Shown piece after piece: positions 7,501 through 16,558 of a stretch of 64,000 nt of DNA. The DNA comes from JALHOP01 sp964484195. Its GTDB lineage: Bacteria; Myxococcota; XYA12-FULL-58-9; JALHOP01. The stretch covers positions 84,709 to 148,708 of the forward strand of contig CAZAER010000012.1 in assembly GCA_964484195.1 (NCBI GenBank). The letters are read 5' to 3'. The notes below the pieces were generated by a model. It saw only the letters and a program-made list of their open reading frames with translations. It did no database searches and was not told the origin of the DNA. Positions within the stretch are counted from its first letter, which is position 1. The number at the start of each line of letters is the position of its first letter. Position numbers and translations under genes: made by a program.

Positions 7501-9115
7501 CCATCGTGTACGTGAGGCGGCCGCTGCCGACGAGCGACGTGCCGCTCTGAACCCCGAAGCCGAACCCATCGCCGCTTGCGAGCTGCACACCGCGCGGCGC
7601 GGTCAGGCCGAGATTCAAGCCATTGGTGTCGGCTTCGACTTTCAAGCGCTCGACCCTCATCGGGTGCGCGGCATCGGTGGTGAGGTCGATACGGGCGGCC
7701 ACCCGCAGGCCGTCACGGACGTCTTGCGGATTGCCGAGCGTGAGCACGCCGTGGCGCTGTTGGGCATCGCGTAGATGCAGAGAGCCGCGGACGGCGTCGA
7801 GCTGGGTATCGAAGCCGACGGTGAGCTTGCCGCCCGCGATGGCGATGATGGGGTCGCTGCCGTTGGCGAGGCTCACGTTGCCGAGGTTGAGCTCGTTGGT
7901 CAGCTCTTCACCTTGGCGCGCGCCCGCAACCGGCGTGCGCAGGCGCACATTCTCGATGACGCCCGTGCCGTTCTGGCTCTGCGCGTTGGCGACGGTCACC
8001 ACCCAGCTGCGCCGGCCGTTCTCCTCACGCTCCTGCATGACGACACGGAGACTGGCGCGGCCTATCGAGAGGTTCGGTCCGTTGCCGACTCCGAACTGGG
8101 CGGAGCTGACGTTGGCGTCGATCTCGTAGCGGTCGAGTCCGTTTTCACGGACGTAGGTCGCCCGAGAGCCTGGCGCGAAGGCGAGCTGCAAGCCTTCGCC
8201 GAAGCTCGTGGGGCGGCCACCCGCCGAGGGCGACAGCTCGATGGTCGCACGCACGGGAGAGCGCTGCTCGTCGATGACGCTGCGAAGCTCTGTGAGCTCG
8301 CGGCTCGGCGGCCGCGGTGATCGGCGCTGGCCGATGAGCGGGATCTCTTCGTTTACCCCTAGCGATCGGAAGAACTGGTGCGGGTCGACGGGGACGCGCC
8401 GTTGCCCCGAGAAGATGGCGCTGGTCTGGTTGCTCATGCCGAAGACGTCGGCGAAGAAGCGGGTGAAGGCGTTGCGGATGCGTGGGACGACGCGGCGGTC
8501 GTTGGTGAGGTCGACGCCGCTGATGTCCGCCGGTCCATCGAGATAGCTCGGGCGGCCATGAGCGTCGAGGACGTCGACGCGGGCCTGCGTAAGTACTCCA
8601 TCGCGGACAGAGACCGTGATGGGGAGCTGGGTGCCCGGCGCCACGGTCACCTTGCTGACGCGGCCGCCTTCGGTCGAGACCAGCGTGGCTTGGGCATCGG
8701 CGCTGCGCACCGCGGCTAGGATGGCGCCCGGGTTCGCGCGCACGACGGGGTCGCGCGTGAGCGGCGATAGGTCCACGGTCGGCTCGATGGCCGCGTTGAG
8801 TGGAATGTTCGATGGCCGGTCCCGGGGGGCAGGCTCTGGGATGGCTGGCGCATAGCGGACTCCGCCATCGCGGACGGCGGGGGTCGGCGCGACGGCGGTT
8901 CGAGTGCGTGGGCGCGGCGGCTCTGCGGCGGTGCGGCGTCGGGCCGAAGCGGCGTCGGTTATTGGGCGAGGCACGACGACGTCGGCGTCGGAGGGCGGCT
9001 GGTCGTCCTGTGACGCGGGACGCGGCCCTCGTGGCTGGGGGGTAGGGCGCGACGCTTCCTTGGGGGCTACATACAGACCCCGAAGGATTGGCGCCGCTGT
9101 CATGTCGTCGGACAT
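4544..9115 (-). CDS. Giant beta-rich protein of unknown function, paralogue of the next gene upstream
   Basis: This 1523-aa protein has no signal peptide or membrane helix that I can see. Residues 1 to about 100 are Pro/Arg-rich and probably disordered. From there to about residue 1440 it is a long run of short alternating strands rich in Thr, Val, Asn and Gly, as in AsmA/TamB-like or beta-solenoid proteins. The C-terminus is Arg-rich and ends with DWNPFTRDHN. A segment beginning TNGLNLGL, with GDGFGFGV and GSGRLTY, matches one in the upstream 1406-aa gene (TNGLDVRL, GDGFTMQV, GSGRLAY), which shows common ancestry. The ATG at 9115 has GAGGG about 7 bases upstream; a frame to 9181 is less likely. 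The function is unknown; a lipid-groove or structural filament role is speculation. Confidence 0.8.
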   Translation of the reverse strand: MSDDMTAAPILRGLYVAPKEASRPTPQPRGPRPASQDDQPPSDADVVVPRPITDAASARRRTAAEPPRPRTRTAVAPTPAVRDGGVRYAPAIPEPAPRDRPSNIPLNAAIEPTVDLSPLTRDPVVRANPGAILAAVRSADAQATLVSTEGGRVSKVTVAPGTQLPITVSVRDGVLTQARVDVLDAHGRPSYLDGPADISGVDLTNDRRVVPRIRNAFTRFFADVFGMSNQTSAIFSGQRRVPVDPHQFFRSLGVNEEIPLIGQRRSPRPPSRELTELRSVIDEQRSPVRATIELSPSAGGRPTSFGEGLQLAFAPGSRATYVRENGLDRYEIDANVSSAQFGVGNGPNLSIGRASLRVVMQEREENGRRSWVVTVANAQSQNGTGVIENVRLRTPVAGARQGEELTNELNLGNVSLANGSDPIIAIAGGKLTVGFDTQLDAVRGSLHLRDAQQRHGVLTLGNPQDVRDGLRVAARIDLTTDAAHPMRVERLKVEADTNGLNLGLTAPRGVQLASGDGFGFGVQSGTSLVGSGRLTYTMGGDEGTNFTLESRHGVRADVRLFGTHVNRSLGEIGMRTDVANGSLLRAQVRSLNWATSAVDMRAEFDATLARATVRLPTTEQATLTNASGRGQATITYRAGDASPEINGTVNLRVSAPKPGSGQQPAGFSFLPSGVPGFDGHRAEAGIHIQGIGDIDVAVPFTVSRNGAFSTRDGNASEGRVNFDRLTIDTLYNTDGARNSGLPMYTDVANARARHESVRRSLEILPIPELTPGVATTPRDSVDSVTRSLEVGTVVAQSLREADVDLTVTVPRSHTMRLTNGLIADNGAKEITFQPGTIRLVLESDGGRVTRQLATRPDGSPNPTAGQPSGINFDPPLRITFNPSSNGRWYNTPFESHMEVAGLDVVPSASNPDQITFRPRVTRATFGDASFLNGIHVASGWLGQESALNGLLTGKVMEMATGSSELPTTVQELAARSARHLNVRIDTRADIIERALERVPEQDRRFVREIIASAEVRARAQLNPGQTIQMGNNRLTIAAAEDVRVVRADGRTELTAQVTFGDSSVRSADGASMSLAGVSARIRLVQTGDPREPTSTVLDLTEVRAPALTFQQADRQTFTIRDGGASRISISQDGSVVTEGVHGNFSGNLLYNGSQLWVRSSRLSNGAPRLEANGQVRTGDLPLTDIVATATNFEIPPETSDPTASGVSATLRRLDLRAPAATLSVSQENGIGLVMPPDRRATVGVEVENATFVFPSPRMSVQIRNALSTGMLEALHIGPDRKQVVLHDWYLETDANAGEVLGTVVAGPAGSQAGNLRIEPTWVDRTNAQQPVTRRSRLQIFLGSMGFTQQGRDQRLDARLAGRLEGAFSLPELAPPAASDQQRTSYLRGAGRFNGSIDFSMRSDGRPISVDLRSTDAPPNISARAHAVLTGGALTFEGGMTPDDALRNARDTGEAIRRRWSAPQPRPAGERPRSAPRDVVPTLPVPTPGDGDRARADRSAAQAEERRRRRRVEQDWNPFTRDHN

Positions 9116-9208
9116 CTGCCCTCGGCCCGCCTCAATTCCCGAAAAAAGAGAACACTTCGGGATTATTGAAGTATCGGCCACTCGGGCGATTCGGTTGCGG
9201 CTAAGACG

Positions 9209-12200
9209 CTACCGGGGCGTACCACTTTCGCGAATGAAATCGCGGAACTGCTGCAGGCGACGCTCGAGGTCCTGCTGGCGCATGCGGAACGTGCCACCGG
9301 CCAAGGCGGCGATCTCGGCGTCTTCGACCTGCAGGTCGCCGGCAGCGATCGAGCGGGTGCCATCCGCCAGGATGCCGAACGAATAACGCATGCGGCCACG
9401 AACCGCGATGTTGCCGTGGCCCCCCTCGTCGGCGACGCGGGCGGCCATGACCGTGTTCGGTAGGTCGATTGCGGCGAAGACGACCTGCGTGCGGTTGCTG
9501 GCGGGATCGCGGCGGCTGTTGACCACGTCGATTACCGGCGCGACGAACGTGCCACCGGGGCTTTCGAACTCGAGACGGCTCGGGCCCAGGGTCACGGAGC
9601 CGCGGATCATCCGCTCGCGCGCCGTCGGCCCGGGCTCGGTGATGGAGCGCAGGTTACGGATCGAAAGCTCCATGTGCTCGCGCGCCTCGTTGCTGCCGAC
9701 GTAAAACGACAAGCGCCGGATGTCGGCGGTGGCAAGTGAGCCTTCGGGGATCTGCATCTCGACGTCGGTCGGCTTGGGTGACGCAATGCGTGCGCTATAG
9801 CGGATGCGTGCGAGGTTCGGCTGATCGCCGTTTGCCACCACGCTCACCTGGTCGTCGCCGAAGGTGATGTCGGTGCCGCGCGCCAAGAACGTGAGGTCTT
9901 GGATGTGAGCTTCGCCACGGTCGCGCCGAGCGCCCGGCTCTGGCACGAGGTCGAGGTTGCGGACGGTGAGGGGGCCGCTGACGCGGAGGTTCCCGCCGAA
10001 GGTCGTCGAGGTGACACCGGGCAGCAGCACCTCGGACCGATCGCTGCCCGTGGCGCGGCGAGCCATGTCCGAGAACATGGCGAGGCGGTGGTTCGGTTGT
10101 TGGACCGTCGTGAAGCGCACGTCACCGGATACTTCCGACGGCCCGAGAACGAAGCTCGTCGCTCGCTTGCGGGGATCCCACGGGCCTTCGTCGCTAATGC
10201 GCAGATCACGGGCACGGAACCCTTCGAAGTCGAAGTCTTGGGTGACGACGCGGTCGTCACCGACCGTCGTGTTGACCGTGAAACGCCGCGCGACGCCGCT
10301 GCTCAGCTGGAAGCGTCGGTCGTCGGTGGTGATGCTCGTGGGGCCGAGCGTGAGGTCGCCGCCCGCGGGGTTCTCGCCGGCAAGGCTGATGCGGCTGCTG
10401 TTCGCCGGCTTGTCGATCGTCAAACGCATGCCGCTCTCGAGAGTCACGAGGTTGCTTCCGAAAGGAAAGCGCGTGCCGGTGGGCATGGTGACTTGCGCGC
10501 CGCGAATCTCTGCCGCGTGCATCGCGCGGCGGATGAGTGCCGCGACCGGTGTGTTTCCGAGTGCCATGTCGACGCGACTTGCCGGATTCGTGTTGGCGTC
10601 GAGCTGCATGCCGGACGCGGTGACGATATTGCGGAGAACTTGCGGCACTACATTGGTGCGCGTGGCCCCCGGCTGCGCGGCGGGTCCCAAGAGTGGCGCA
10701 AGACCCTCCTGAACCGACGGCCAGATGTCGATGTTGCGCGGCGACCAGCTGTTGTCGACGACCGGTCGTGCGCGGGCCTGACCGCTCGCGTCGGTGAAGC
10801 GCTCATAGGGCTCGGCGCGCAGGCGACCATCGGCGCCGGGCACGAAGCGAATGCCGTGGAAGCTGGTCGTGCCGCGCATCGCGCCGAGCAGAGCGCTGCT
10901 GTTGACGGTGATGGGGTTCGAGAAGCTCACCTCGACGCCGTGGGCCGGCTGGTCGCCTTGGCGCAGGGTCGTGACGTTCATCGTCGTGTTGGCGGGAATG
11001 ACCAGACGCGCGCCGCCAACGCGCTGGCCGGCTGGCGTGATGTCGAGGTCTTGAGCGTCGGGGCCGAGTGGCACGCGTACGTCGAAGCGCGCGTCGTCGG
11101 CGCTGCCGATGACCTCACCCAGATTGATCTGCCGTAGCGTCTCGTCGAGCGAGCGCGGGTTGGCCTGAAGGTCTACACCAGCGGCGCGTAGAGCGCCGTC
11201 GAGCCTGGCGTTGCGCTCCGCGAGGTCGCGCGCCTGATCGGGATTCTCGGCGGCGCGTTCCGCTGCCTCGCGCAGGATTCGCGGCTGGTTGGCAAGGCCG
11301 CGATCGACGCCGTTCAAAGGCGTGAGATCACCGGAGTCCTCGTGAGAGGCCGAGAACACGACGCCGCGCGAGCACATCGCGGCCCAGCGGCCCTGGGTGA
11401 TCGCATCGAGATTACCGCCAGGAGTGAGCGCGGCGCGACAGCCGGCGAGCATCGCCGTGTAGTCCTGGACGTTCTCGTAGAGCGGCGGCGCTTCGCGCGT
11501 GCTCAGCGTGCCGTCTTGGTTGAGCCGCCCGTTGATCGGAATCGAGACGGCGGTCTGCGGCGTGTCGGTCGCTGGCAGCCGCGGGTCGCGGCGAATCGCG
11601 ACACGCAACGAGCCCGGGTTGTTCTCGTCGGCCGTGAGCGGCATGCCGACGGTGCCTTCGGCAACGCTGCCGCGGACGTGCCCGTCGACCGTGGTGTCGG
11701 CGCCGGTGCGGCTGAACGTGAGGTTCACGTCGAGATTCGGACGGCGCGCTTCGAACGAGTAGCCTTGGCGCGGTTGACCAGTCCGCGGATCGATTGGGGT
11801 GATCTGGCGCATCGAAAGGTCGGCATCCTCGGGCCGGCCAGGGCGCGGGACGCCGGTCGCTTGGGCGCGCAATGTGTAGCTGTAGTCGCCGTCGGACGCG
11901 AAGCTCCGCACCTGCAGCGTGCCGCCGGCGTTGACATGCATGTTGGCCACGGTGCTGCCGACGAGCTGGTTCACACCGTGCACTTGCGCGTTGGTCGTCA
12001 GGGTCAGTGGATCGTTATCGGTCGACGCGAGTGACCAGCGACCGAGGCGCGGTGTTCCGTCATTGCGGATGGCGCCTTCGTAGGCGAGACGGCCGCTCCC
12101 CGAGAGACGGGTGCCGTCGCGTAACGTGGCGTGCAAACCGTCGCGGACTTGCATGGTGAAGCCGTCACCAGTTGCTAGGCGCACGTCGAGCCCGTTGGTG

Positions 12201-13429
12201 TCGGCGTCGAAGCGCACGCGCGTACGGTCAGAAGCCTCGCGCGGCTCGCCATCGCGGAATGGACGCACGTCGAGATTGATGTTGCGGACCCCGGACCGCG
12301 GGTCGGAGTCGGCGACACGGAGGCGGGCGCGCTCGCCCGAGGCATTCACCACGCTCAGGTCGGTCGACAGCCCGGTCACCGCGGCGTTCTGCAAGTTGGC
12401 GCGTACTAGGCGGCCATTGCTGATCTCGATGTTCGAGCCGCGTGGGAGCACCAAGCGTCCGGCGCCGACGGTGTCGACTTGGCCTTTGCCGACCGGCACG
12501 GCGATGCGGGCGTTCTGCACGTCCATCTCGCGGACCGTCATGGTGACTTGGCCGTTGGCGCCGCGAGTGCCTTCGATCTGGATGCGGCCACGACCCATGC
12601 GCACGCCGTCTTGCGGCGCTCCGAGAACGGCGGACGCGACGTCGGCCGAAAGGGTGAAGCGCGCCGATCCGCGATCACCCGGCGTCACCGTGAGGCTCGG
12701 CGGCCGCGCACCTTGGGCTGGCTGTAGCTGGATGCCGGGCCCGAGGAAGTTACTGATGTTGACCGTGGCGTCGATGCGGCCGTTGCCGGTCTGGGCGCCG
12801 CGGATGTCGTAGTCGCCGATGAGCGACGAGACCCAACCGAGGTTCGCGGAGACCGGGCGGTTGTTCACGAGCCGCACGCCTTCGATGGGGACCATGCCAC
12901 CAGCGGCCGACAGACCGCTGATGCGGACAGTACCGGTCACGCCGGTGCGCGAATCGATACCGACGTTGCCCCCGAGGCGTGCCGGTTGGCCACCCGTGAG
13001 GCTTATACGAGCGTCGGGCGACGACCGCAGCACGCCCGATACGTCGGCGGTGCCGCGGATGTGCGGCATGAGGTTGGCGCCGGCGATGGGCAAACGCGCG
13101 TCGAAGCGAGCCGGCTGTGGGCGCGGTGCCGTCGGCTGCTCGCCACGTACCGGGGCTCTGGGCTGCTGTGTCGGTCCACTTTGGCGGACAGGTGGGCGGG
13201 CGGGTGCTTTGGCGCGAGGTGGTTTCTGCCGCCGTGTGGGCTGCTGCGGCCGCCCCTCGTCGCGCAGATCGCGATTGCGCTCCCGCTCGGCCTGCAGGGC
13301 GCGCTCCCGGCTGCGCTCGGCGTTCGAGCGGCGCGGCGGGCGGGCTGCCGGCGCCTGATCAGCGAACGACCGGAAGAAGTCCGCGAAGGGATTCCAGTCA
13401 TTGCCGCTGGTTGGACGCCTGGTCGACAT
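9209..13429 (-). CDS. Giant beta-rich protein with N-terminal DWNPF motif, unknown function
   Basis: This 1406-aa protein begins MSTRRPTSGNDWNPF, followed by about 100 residues of Arg/Pro/Gln-rich, probably disordered linker. The rest is a continuous series of short beta-prone repeats with recurring phrases such as LPRGSNIEISNGRL and GSGRLAYEG. The last 30 residues are a charged helix (RQQDLERRLQQFRDFIRE). There is no signal peptide, so on sequence alone it would be cytoplasmic, unusual for so long a beta-rich chain. It is a tandem paralogue of the downstream 1523-aa gene, which carries DWNPF near its C-terminus. The gap to that gene is 93 bp and to the upstream lipoprotein gene 112 bp, so the three may form an operon. 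The function is unknown. Confidence 0.8.
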   Translation of the reverse strand: MSTRRPTSGNDWNPFADFFRSFADQAPAARPPRRSNAERSRERALQAERERNRDLRDEGRPQQPTRRQKPPRAKAPARPPVRQSGPTQQPRAPVRGEQPTAPRPQPARFDARLPIAGANLMPHIRGTADVSGVLRSSPDARISLTGGQPARLGGNVGIDSRTGVTGTVRISGLSAAGGMVPIEGVRLVNNRPVSANLGWVSSLIGDYDIRGAQTGNGRIDATVNISNFLGPGIQLQPAQGARPPSLTVTPGDRGSARFTLSADVASAVLGAPQDGVRMGRGRIQIEGTRGANGQVTMTVREMDVQNARIAVPVGKGQVDTVGAGRLVLPRGSNIEISNGRLVRANLQNAAVTGLSTDLSVVNASGERARLRVADSDPRSGVRNINLDVRPFRDGEPREASDRTRVRFDADTNGLDVRLATGDGFTMQVRDGLHATLRDGTRLSGSGRLAYEGAIRNDGTPRLGRWSLASTDNDPLTLTTNAQVHGVNQLVGSTVANMHVNAGGTLQVRSFASDGDYSYTLRAQATGVPRPGRPEDADLSMRQITPIDPRTGQPRQGYSFEARRPNLDVNLTFSRTGADTTVDGHVRGSVAEGTVGMPLTADENNPGSLRVAIRRDPRLPATDTPQTAVSIPINGRLNQDGTLSTREAPPLYENVQDYTAMLAGCRAALTPGGNLDAITQGRWAAMCSRGVVFSASHEDSGDLTPLNGVDRGLANQPRILREAAERAAENPDQARDLAERNARLDGALRAAGVDLQANPRSLDETLRQINLGEVIGSADDARFDVRVPLGPDAQDLDITPAGQRVGGARLVIPANTTMNVTTLRQGDQPAHGVEVSFSNPITVNSSALLGAMRGTTSFHGIRFVPGADGRLRAEPYERFTDASGQARARPVVDNSWSPRNIDIWPSVQEGLAPLLGPAAQPGATRTNVVPQVLRNIVTASGMQLDANTNPASRVDMALGNTPVAALIRRAMHAAEIRGAQVTMPTGTRFPFGSNLVTLESGMRLTIDKPANSSRISLAGENPAGGDLTLGPTSITTDDRRFQLSSGVARRFTVNTTVGDDRVVTQDFDFEGFRARDLRISDEGPWDPRKRATSFVLGPSEVSGDVRFTTVQQPNHRLAMFSDMARRATGSDRSEVLLPGVTSTTFGGNLRVSGPLTVRNLDLVPEPGARRDRGEAHIQDLTFLARGTDITFGDDQVSVVANGDQPNLARIRYSARIASPKPTDVEMQIPEGSLATADIRRLSFYVGSNEAREHMELSIRNLRSITEPGPTARERMIRGSVTLGPSRLEFESPGGTFVAPVIDVVNSRRDPASNRTQVVFAAIDLPNTVMAARVADEGGHGNIAVRGRMRYSFGILADGTRSIAAGDLQVEDAEIAALAGGTFRMRQQDLERRLQQFRDFIRESGTPR
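9790..9805. repeat. Dispersed palindrome copy, 14/16 match
   Basis: This copy reads GTGCGCTATAGCGGAT inside the 1406-aa gene. It differs from the ideal palindrome at positions 3 and 16. Confidence 0.5.
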
Positions 13430-13541
13430 ACTGCGCTGGGAATCCTACCTGCCGGGGGAGCTCGTTGCGGCCTCGAGAACCGGTGCCGCCCACCACACCC
13501 TCGTACATACCCGGACTTACGGAGGTATGGCTCCCTTCCGG

Positions 13542-15200
13542 TCAACGTACGACGATCTTCAACTGCCCGATATCGTTAGGGGAAACACCCATTTGCTCGA
13601 TTTGGCCGACGAGCTCGCCCACGGTCGCCCGCCGTGACAGCCGCAACTGCTTCCCGGAGCCGGTGGTCTGGGGGAGGGGAATCCAGCCGGATCCCAGGAC
13701 CCGGGCGTCGAAAAGGCCGAGGTAGCCGTCGAGAAACTGCATGTCGACGCCCTGGCAGCCGCAGGTTGCGATCAAGCTCGGGATCGCCCGGCGCGCGGTG
13801 CTCAAGGAGACCCCCGCGGCGAACGACTCGGCGGAGGCGCGGTAGCCGGCGTAGCAGGTGCGACCGAGCTCTTCGCGGAAGATCTGCGGCACCAGGCCAA
13901 CGCGGAGGCTGGGAGCTGCGCCCTCCAGATCCGCGGCTTCTTCGCGCAGGCGCGGATGACTCACGGTGGCCGGCAGCTTGATGGTGCGTGCGCCGACGAG
14001 CAGGCGGCCCTCGAGCCGCACTTCGAGCATTTGCGTCATCTCGCGCAGGGTCGCGGCGATGTCGAGGAGCTGCCGGGCCTGCACCGATTGGTCGGCATCG
14101 ATGTACACGATGACCTGCTCGGTCTGCGGCATGGCCTGCGCCAAGGCCTGTCCCAGCTGATCGCGGTCCAGGGCGGCGCCGCGGGTGCCGTTGCTGTCGA
14201 CGACGTAGGTGCCTTCGGGGCCGACCACGACGCGGGGCCCACTGTCTTGGCCATATTGGACGAGCTCGCCGGCGACTTGCGGGACGCTGGTGTCGGCGGC
14301 GCTGTAGAGCGGCGCCATGGTCTGGATGCGGTTCGTCAAAGCGGACACGTGCTCGCTGCACCCGAACAGACCCTCGCCGCCGCCAACGCTACCGAGATCG
14401 GGAGCGCTCTCGCCCTCGTTCGCTTTGGCGATGCGAATCAGCGCTTCGTTGCGGCGCGACACCAGCGGCTTGGCCTCGGCCGCGGCCGAGCGGGCATTGG
14501 CGCTGTCATCGAGGTACTCGATCGACGAGCCGACGCGGGTCTCACCGACGAGCAGATCGTGCATCGACGCCTGCGCCTTGCCGCTAACGCGGACTTGCGC
14601 TTTGACCTGCCGGCTGTCGTCGACCTTGAGATCGGCGTGCTGCTCGCCGCTGACGGCAACGACGTTGAACGGCCCTGCTGGGGTGCGCTGGGTACCCTCG
14701 CTACGGAACGTCGTGACCACCAGCGTGCCTTCGTTGGTCGCGAGGCTCGCTTGGCGCGGGCGGTCGGCGCGGATGGTGCGCAAATCGAGAGGGCTCACGG
14801 GACCCGTTGCTTGCAACGCCGAAAGGGTGCGCGTCACGAGACCCGTCATGCGATCGTCCAGACCGTCCACCGCGAACCGTTGCAGACGGCCGGTGGCTTC
14901 GAAGCTCGCGGTCACCGACTTTCCTACCAACGACTCCGCGTTGCGACTGGCTCCGTCGTCGAGGAAGCGCGCGTCCGTGAAGGTCAGGAGGGCATCGAAG
15001 CTGCCGTCGGCATTGACGTGACGCACCTCGAGGTCGAACACGAGACGATCGTCGTCGATGCCGCGCGTCGTCTGCGTTGCCGTTGCCGCGGTGCCGCGAT
15101 AGTGGTCGCCGACCGCCGGCTTGTGCAGCGACGGCGCACAGGCAAATGATGAAGCGGCGAAAAAGAACGAGTACAGAGCAGCCCGAGAGTGCGTGAGCAT
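13542..15200 (-). CDS. Large lipoprotein with a possible ExbD-like segment
   Basis: This 552-aa protein has a signal sequence with lipobox SSFAC (Cys21), so it is probably an envelope lipoprotein. Residues 30 to 260 are beta-rich and unrecognised. Around residues 315 to 410 the pattern QVIVYIDADQSVQARQLLDI resembles the periplasmic half of ExbD/TolR proteins, which usually reads V.I.AD..v....v. The C-terminal region has a CYAGY and a CGCQG motif, possibly a disulfide. It is the first gene of the minus-strand group leading into the two giant proteins. Its ATG is only 5 bp from the start of the divergent aminotransferase gene, so its promoter must lie within that gene. The ExbD similarity is a tentative inference. 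Confidence 0.75.
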   Translation of the reverse strand: MLTHSRAALYSFFFAASSFACAPSLHKPAVGDHYRGTAATATQTTRGIDDDRLVFDLEVRHVNADGSFDALLTFTDARFLDDGASRNAESLVGKSVTASFEATGRLQRFAVDGLDDRMTGLVTRTLSALQATGPVSPLDLRTIRADRPRQASLATNEGTLVVTTFRSEGTQRTPAGPFNVVAVSGEQHADLKVDDSRQVKAQVRVSGKAQASMHDLLVGETRVGSSIEYLDDSANARSAAAEAKPLVSRRNEALIRIAKANEGESAPDLGSVGGGEGLFGCSEHVSALTNRIQTMAPLYSAADTSVPQVAGELVQYGQDSGPRVVVGPEGTYVVDSNGTRGAALDRDQLGQALAQAMPQTEQVIVYIDADQSVQARQLLDIAATLREMTQMLEVRLEGRLLVGARTIKLPATVSHPRLREEAADLEGAAPSLRVGLVPQIFREELGRTCYAGYRASAESFAAGVSLSTARRAIPSLIATCGCQGVDMQFLDGYLGLFDARVLGSGWIPLPQTTGSGKQLRLSRRATVGELVGQIEQMGVSPNDIGQLKIVVR

Positions 15201-15205
15201 CTCCT

Positions 15206-16390
15206 ATGACCGTTACGCCTTCCATCGCGAGTGTCGCCAAAGACGGGGCTCCGATCAAACTTTCCCGACGCCTACCTCCGGACATGACGCCATCGGAGCT
15301 GACGCGTGCCCTCGAGGAGCTCGCGCCCCCTTACGACCTCACCGAGACCAACCCGACCCGCGTCGATTTGGTCTATCCGGAAGGGGCCCTGGCTTGGGCG
15401 TTGGGTGGTGCCACCGCGCTCGCATCGTACGAGCCCGACGCCATGGGTATGCGCTCGGCGCGCGACTTCCTGAGTGGCGTGGCGGGTGTGCCGGTCGACC
15501 ACCTGCTGGTGACCGCGAGCACGAGCGAGGCGTACGCTATAGCGATCAAGACATTCGTGGATCCCGGTGGGCTCGTCGCCGTGCCGCGCCCGAGCTATCC
15601 GCTGATCCCGCACCTCGCGCAGCTCGAAGGCGCCGACACCGTCTGGTACGACCTCGTCGCCGAGGAGCGCTTCCGCATCGATATCGCGAGCCTCGAGCGC
15701 GCTCTGGTCGCCGGTGCCAAGCTGGTGGTGATCGTCAGCCCCAACAATCCGACGGGCTCGGTGGCGAGCCGCGACGAGATCGCCGAGGCGGCGTTCCTGT
15801 GCGTCGAGCGTGGCGCGGTCTTGCTCATCGATCGCGTCTTCGCCGCCTATGCGCTCGAAGGCGTGGTGCCGGACCTGCCCGAGAATCTTCCAGGCCTCGT
15901 CATTGCGCTCGATGGTCTCTCGAAACGTGCCGCGATGCCCCAGCTCAAGCTCGCGTGGATGGCATTGCATGGCGACGCCGCTGACGCGCTGGCGCCGGCG
16001 CTTGCCTGGGTGAACGACGCCTATCTCTCCGCGGCGACGCCAATCCAGCGTGCGCTGCCGGCGCTGTGGCCGCACGGAGAGACCATGGCTGCGCAGATCG
16101 GCGCGCGCCTGCGGACCAATCTCGCGACGTTGCGCGCCGGGGTTCTGTCCGTCAAAGCGGTCGGGGTGCTGCCGGTCGCCGCCGGTTGGAGCGTGGTGAT
16201 TCGCGTGCCCCGCGTGCTCGACGACGATGGCTGGGTCCTCGCGTGTGCCCGCGCAGGTGTTCGGCTCGCGCCGGGCTATCTCTACGACTTCGACCGGCCG
16301 GGATTCTTGGTCGCGAGCCTCTTGCCCAAGCCCCAGAGCTTCGCCGCTGGAGCCCGCCGCTTCATCACCGTGGCGCAGGAGCTGGTGTAG
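15206..16390 (+). CDS. PLP-dependent class I/II aminotransferase
   Basis: The 394-aa protein is a fold-type I pyridoxal-phosphate aminotransferase. The family opening LTETNPTR is present, followed by the substrate loop PRPSYPLIPH, the PLP-contacting SPNNPTG and the Schiff-base lysine in DGLSKRAAMPQLKLAW. Arg and Gly residues that bind the carboxylate lie in the C-terminal domain. The family also contains aspartate and histidinol-phosphate aminotransferases, so the substrate is open. The ATG at 15206 is the only upstream start in frame; conserved sequence begins near residue 18. It is divergent from the lipoprotein gene, with starts 5 bp apart. The visible ribosome-binding site is weak. Confidence 0.92.
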   Translation: MTVTPSIASVAKDGAPIKLSRRLPPDMTPSELTRALEELAPPYDLTETNPTRVDLVYPEGALAWALGGATALASYEPDAMGMRSARDFLSGVAGVPVDHLLVTASTSEAYAIAIKTFVDPGGLVAVPRPSYPLIPHLAQLEGADTVWYDLVAEERFRIDIASLERALVAGAKLVVIVSPNNPTGSVASRDEIAEAAFLCVERGAVLLIDRVFAAYALEGVVPDLPENLPGLVIALDGLSKRAAMPQLKLAWMALHGDAADALAPALAWVNDAYLSAATPIQRALPALWPHGETMAAQIGARLRTNLATLRAGVLSVKAVGVLPVAAGWSVVIRVPRVLDDDGWVLACARAGVRLAPGYLYDFDRPGFLVASLLPKPQSFAAGARRFITVAQELV

Positions 16391-16558
16391 TCGCGCTTGC
16401 GTGCTCTGTCTCACCTACCCGCCTTGGCTGTCACGTTTGCGCACCAAGTGACATCTTTTGCGTGTGGGTGTGCGTCAAACCTGCCCGCAATGGCGGTCAA
16501 GGCATGGCACGTGGGTTGCTCATCTTGGTGGCGAGGCGCATCGCGCGGAGGGCTACCG

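Noticed and set aside
9899..11137. Long plus-strand frame of 412 codons inside the 1406-aa gene
   Set aside because: It is an antisense shadow caused by high GC; composition and lack of motifs contrast with the repetitive but coherent minus-strand protein.
13956..15149. Plus-strand frame of 397 codons opposite the lipoprotein gene
   Set aside because: The minus strand has a clear signal peptide and lipobox; the plus frame has low-complexity shadow sequence.
15272..16414. Minus-strand frame of 380 codons opposite the aminotransferase
   Set aside because: The aminotransferase motifs (NPTG, Schiff-base Lys) settle the strand.
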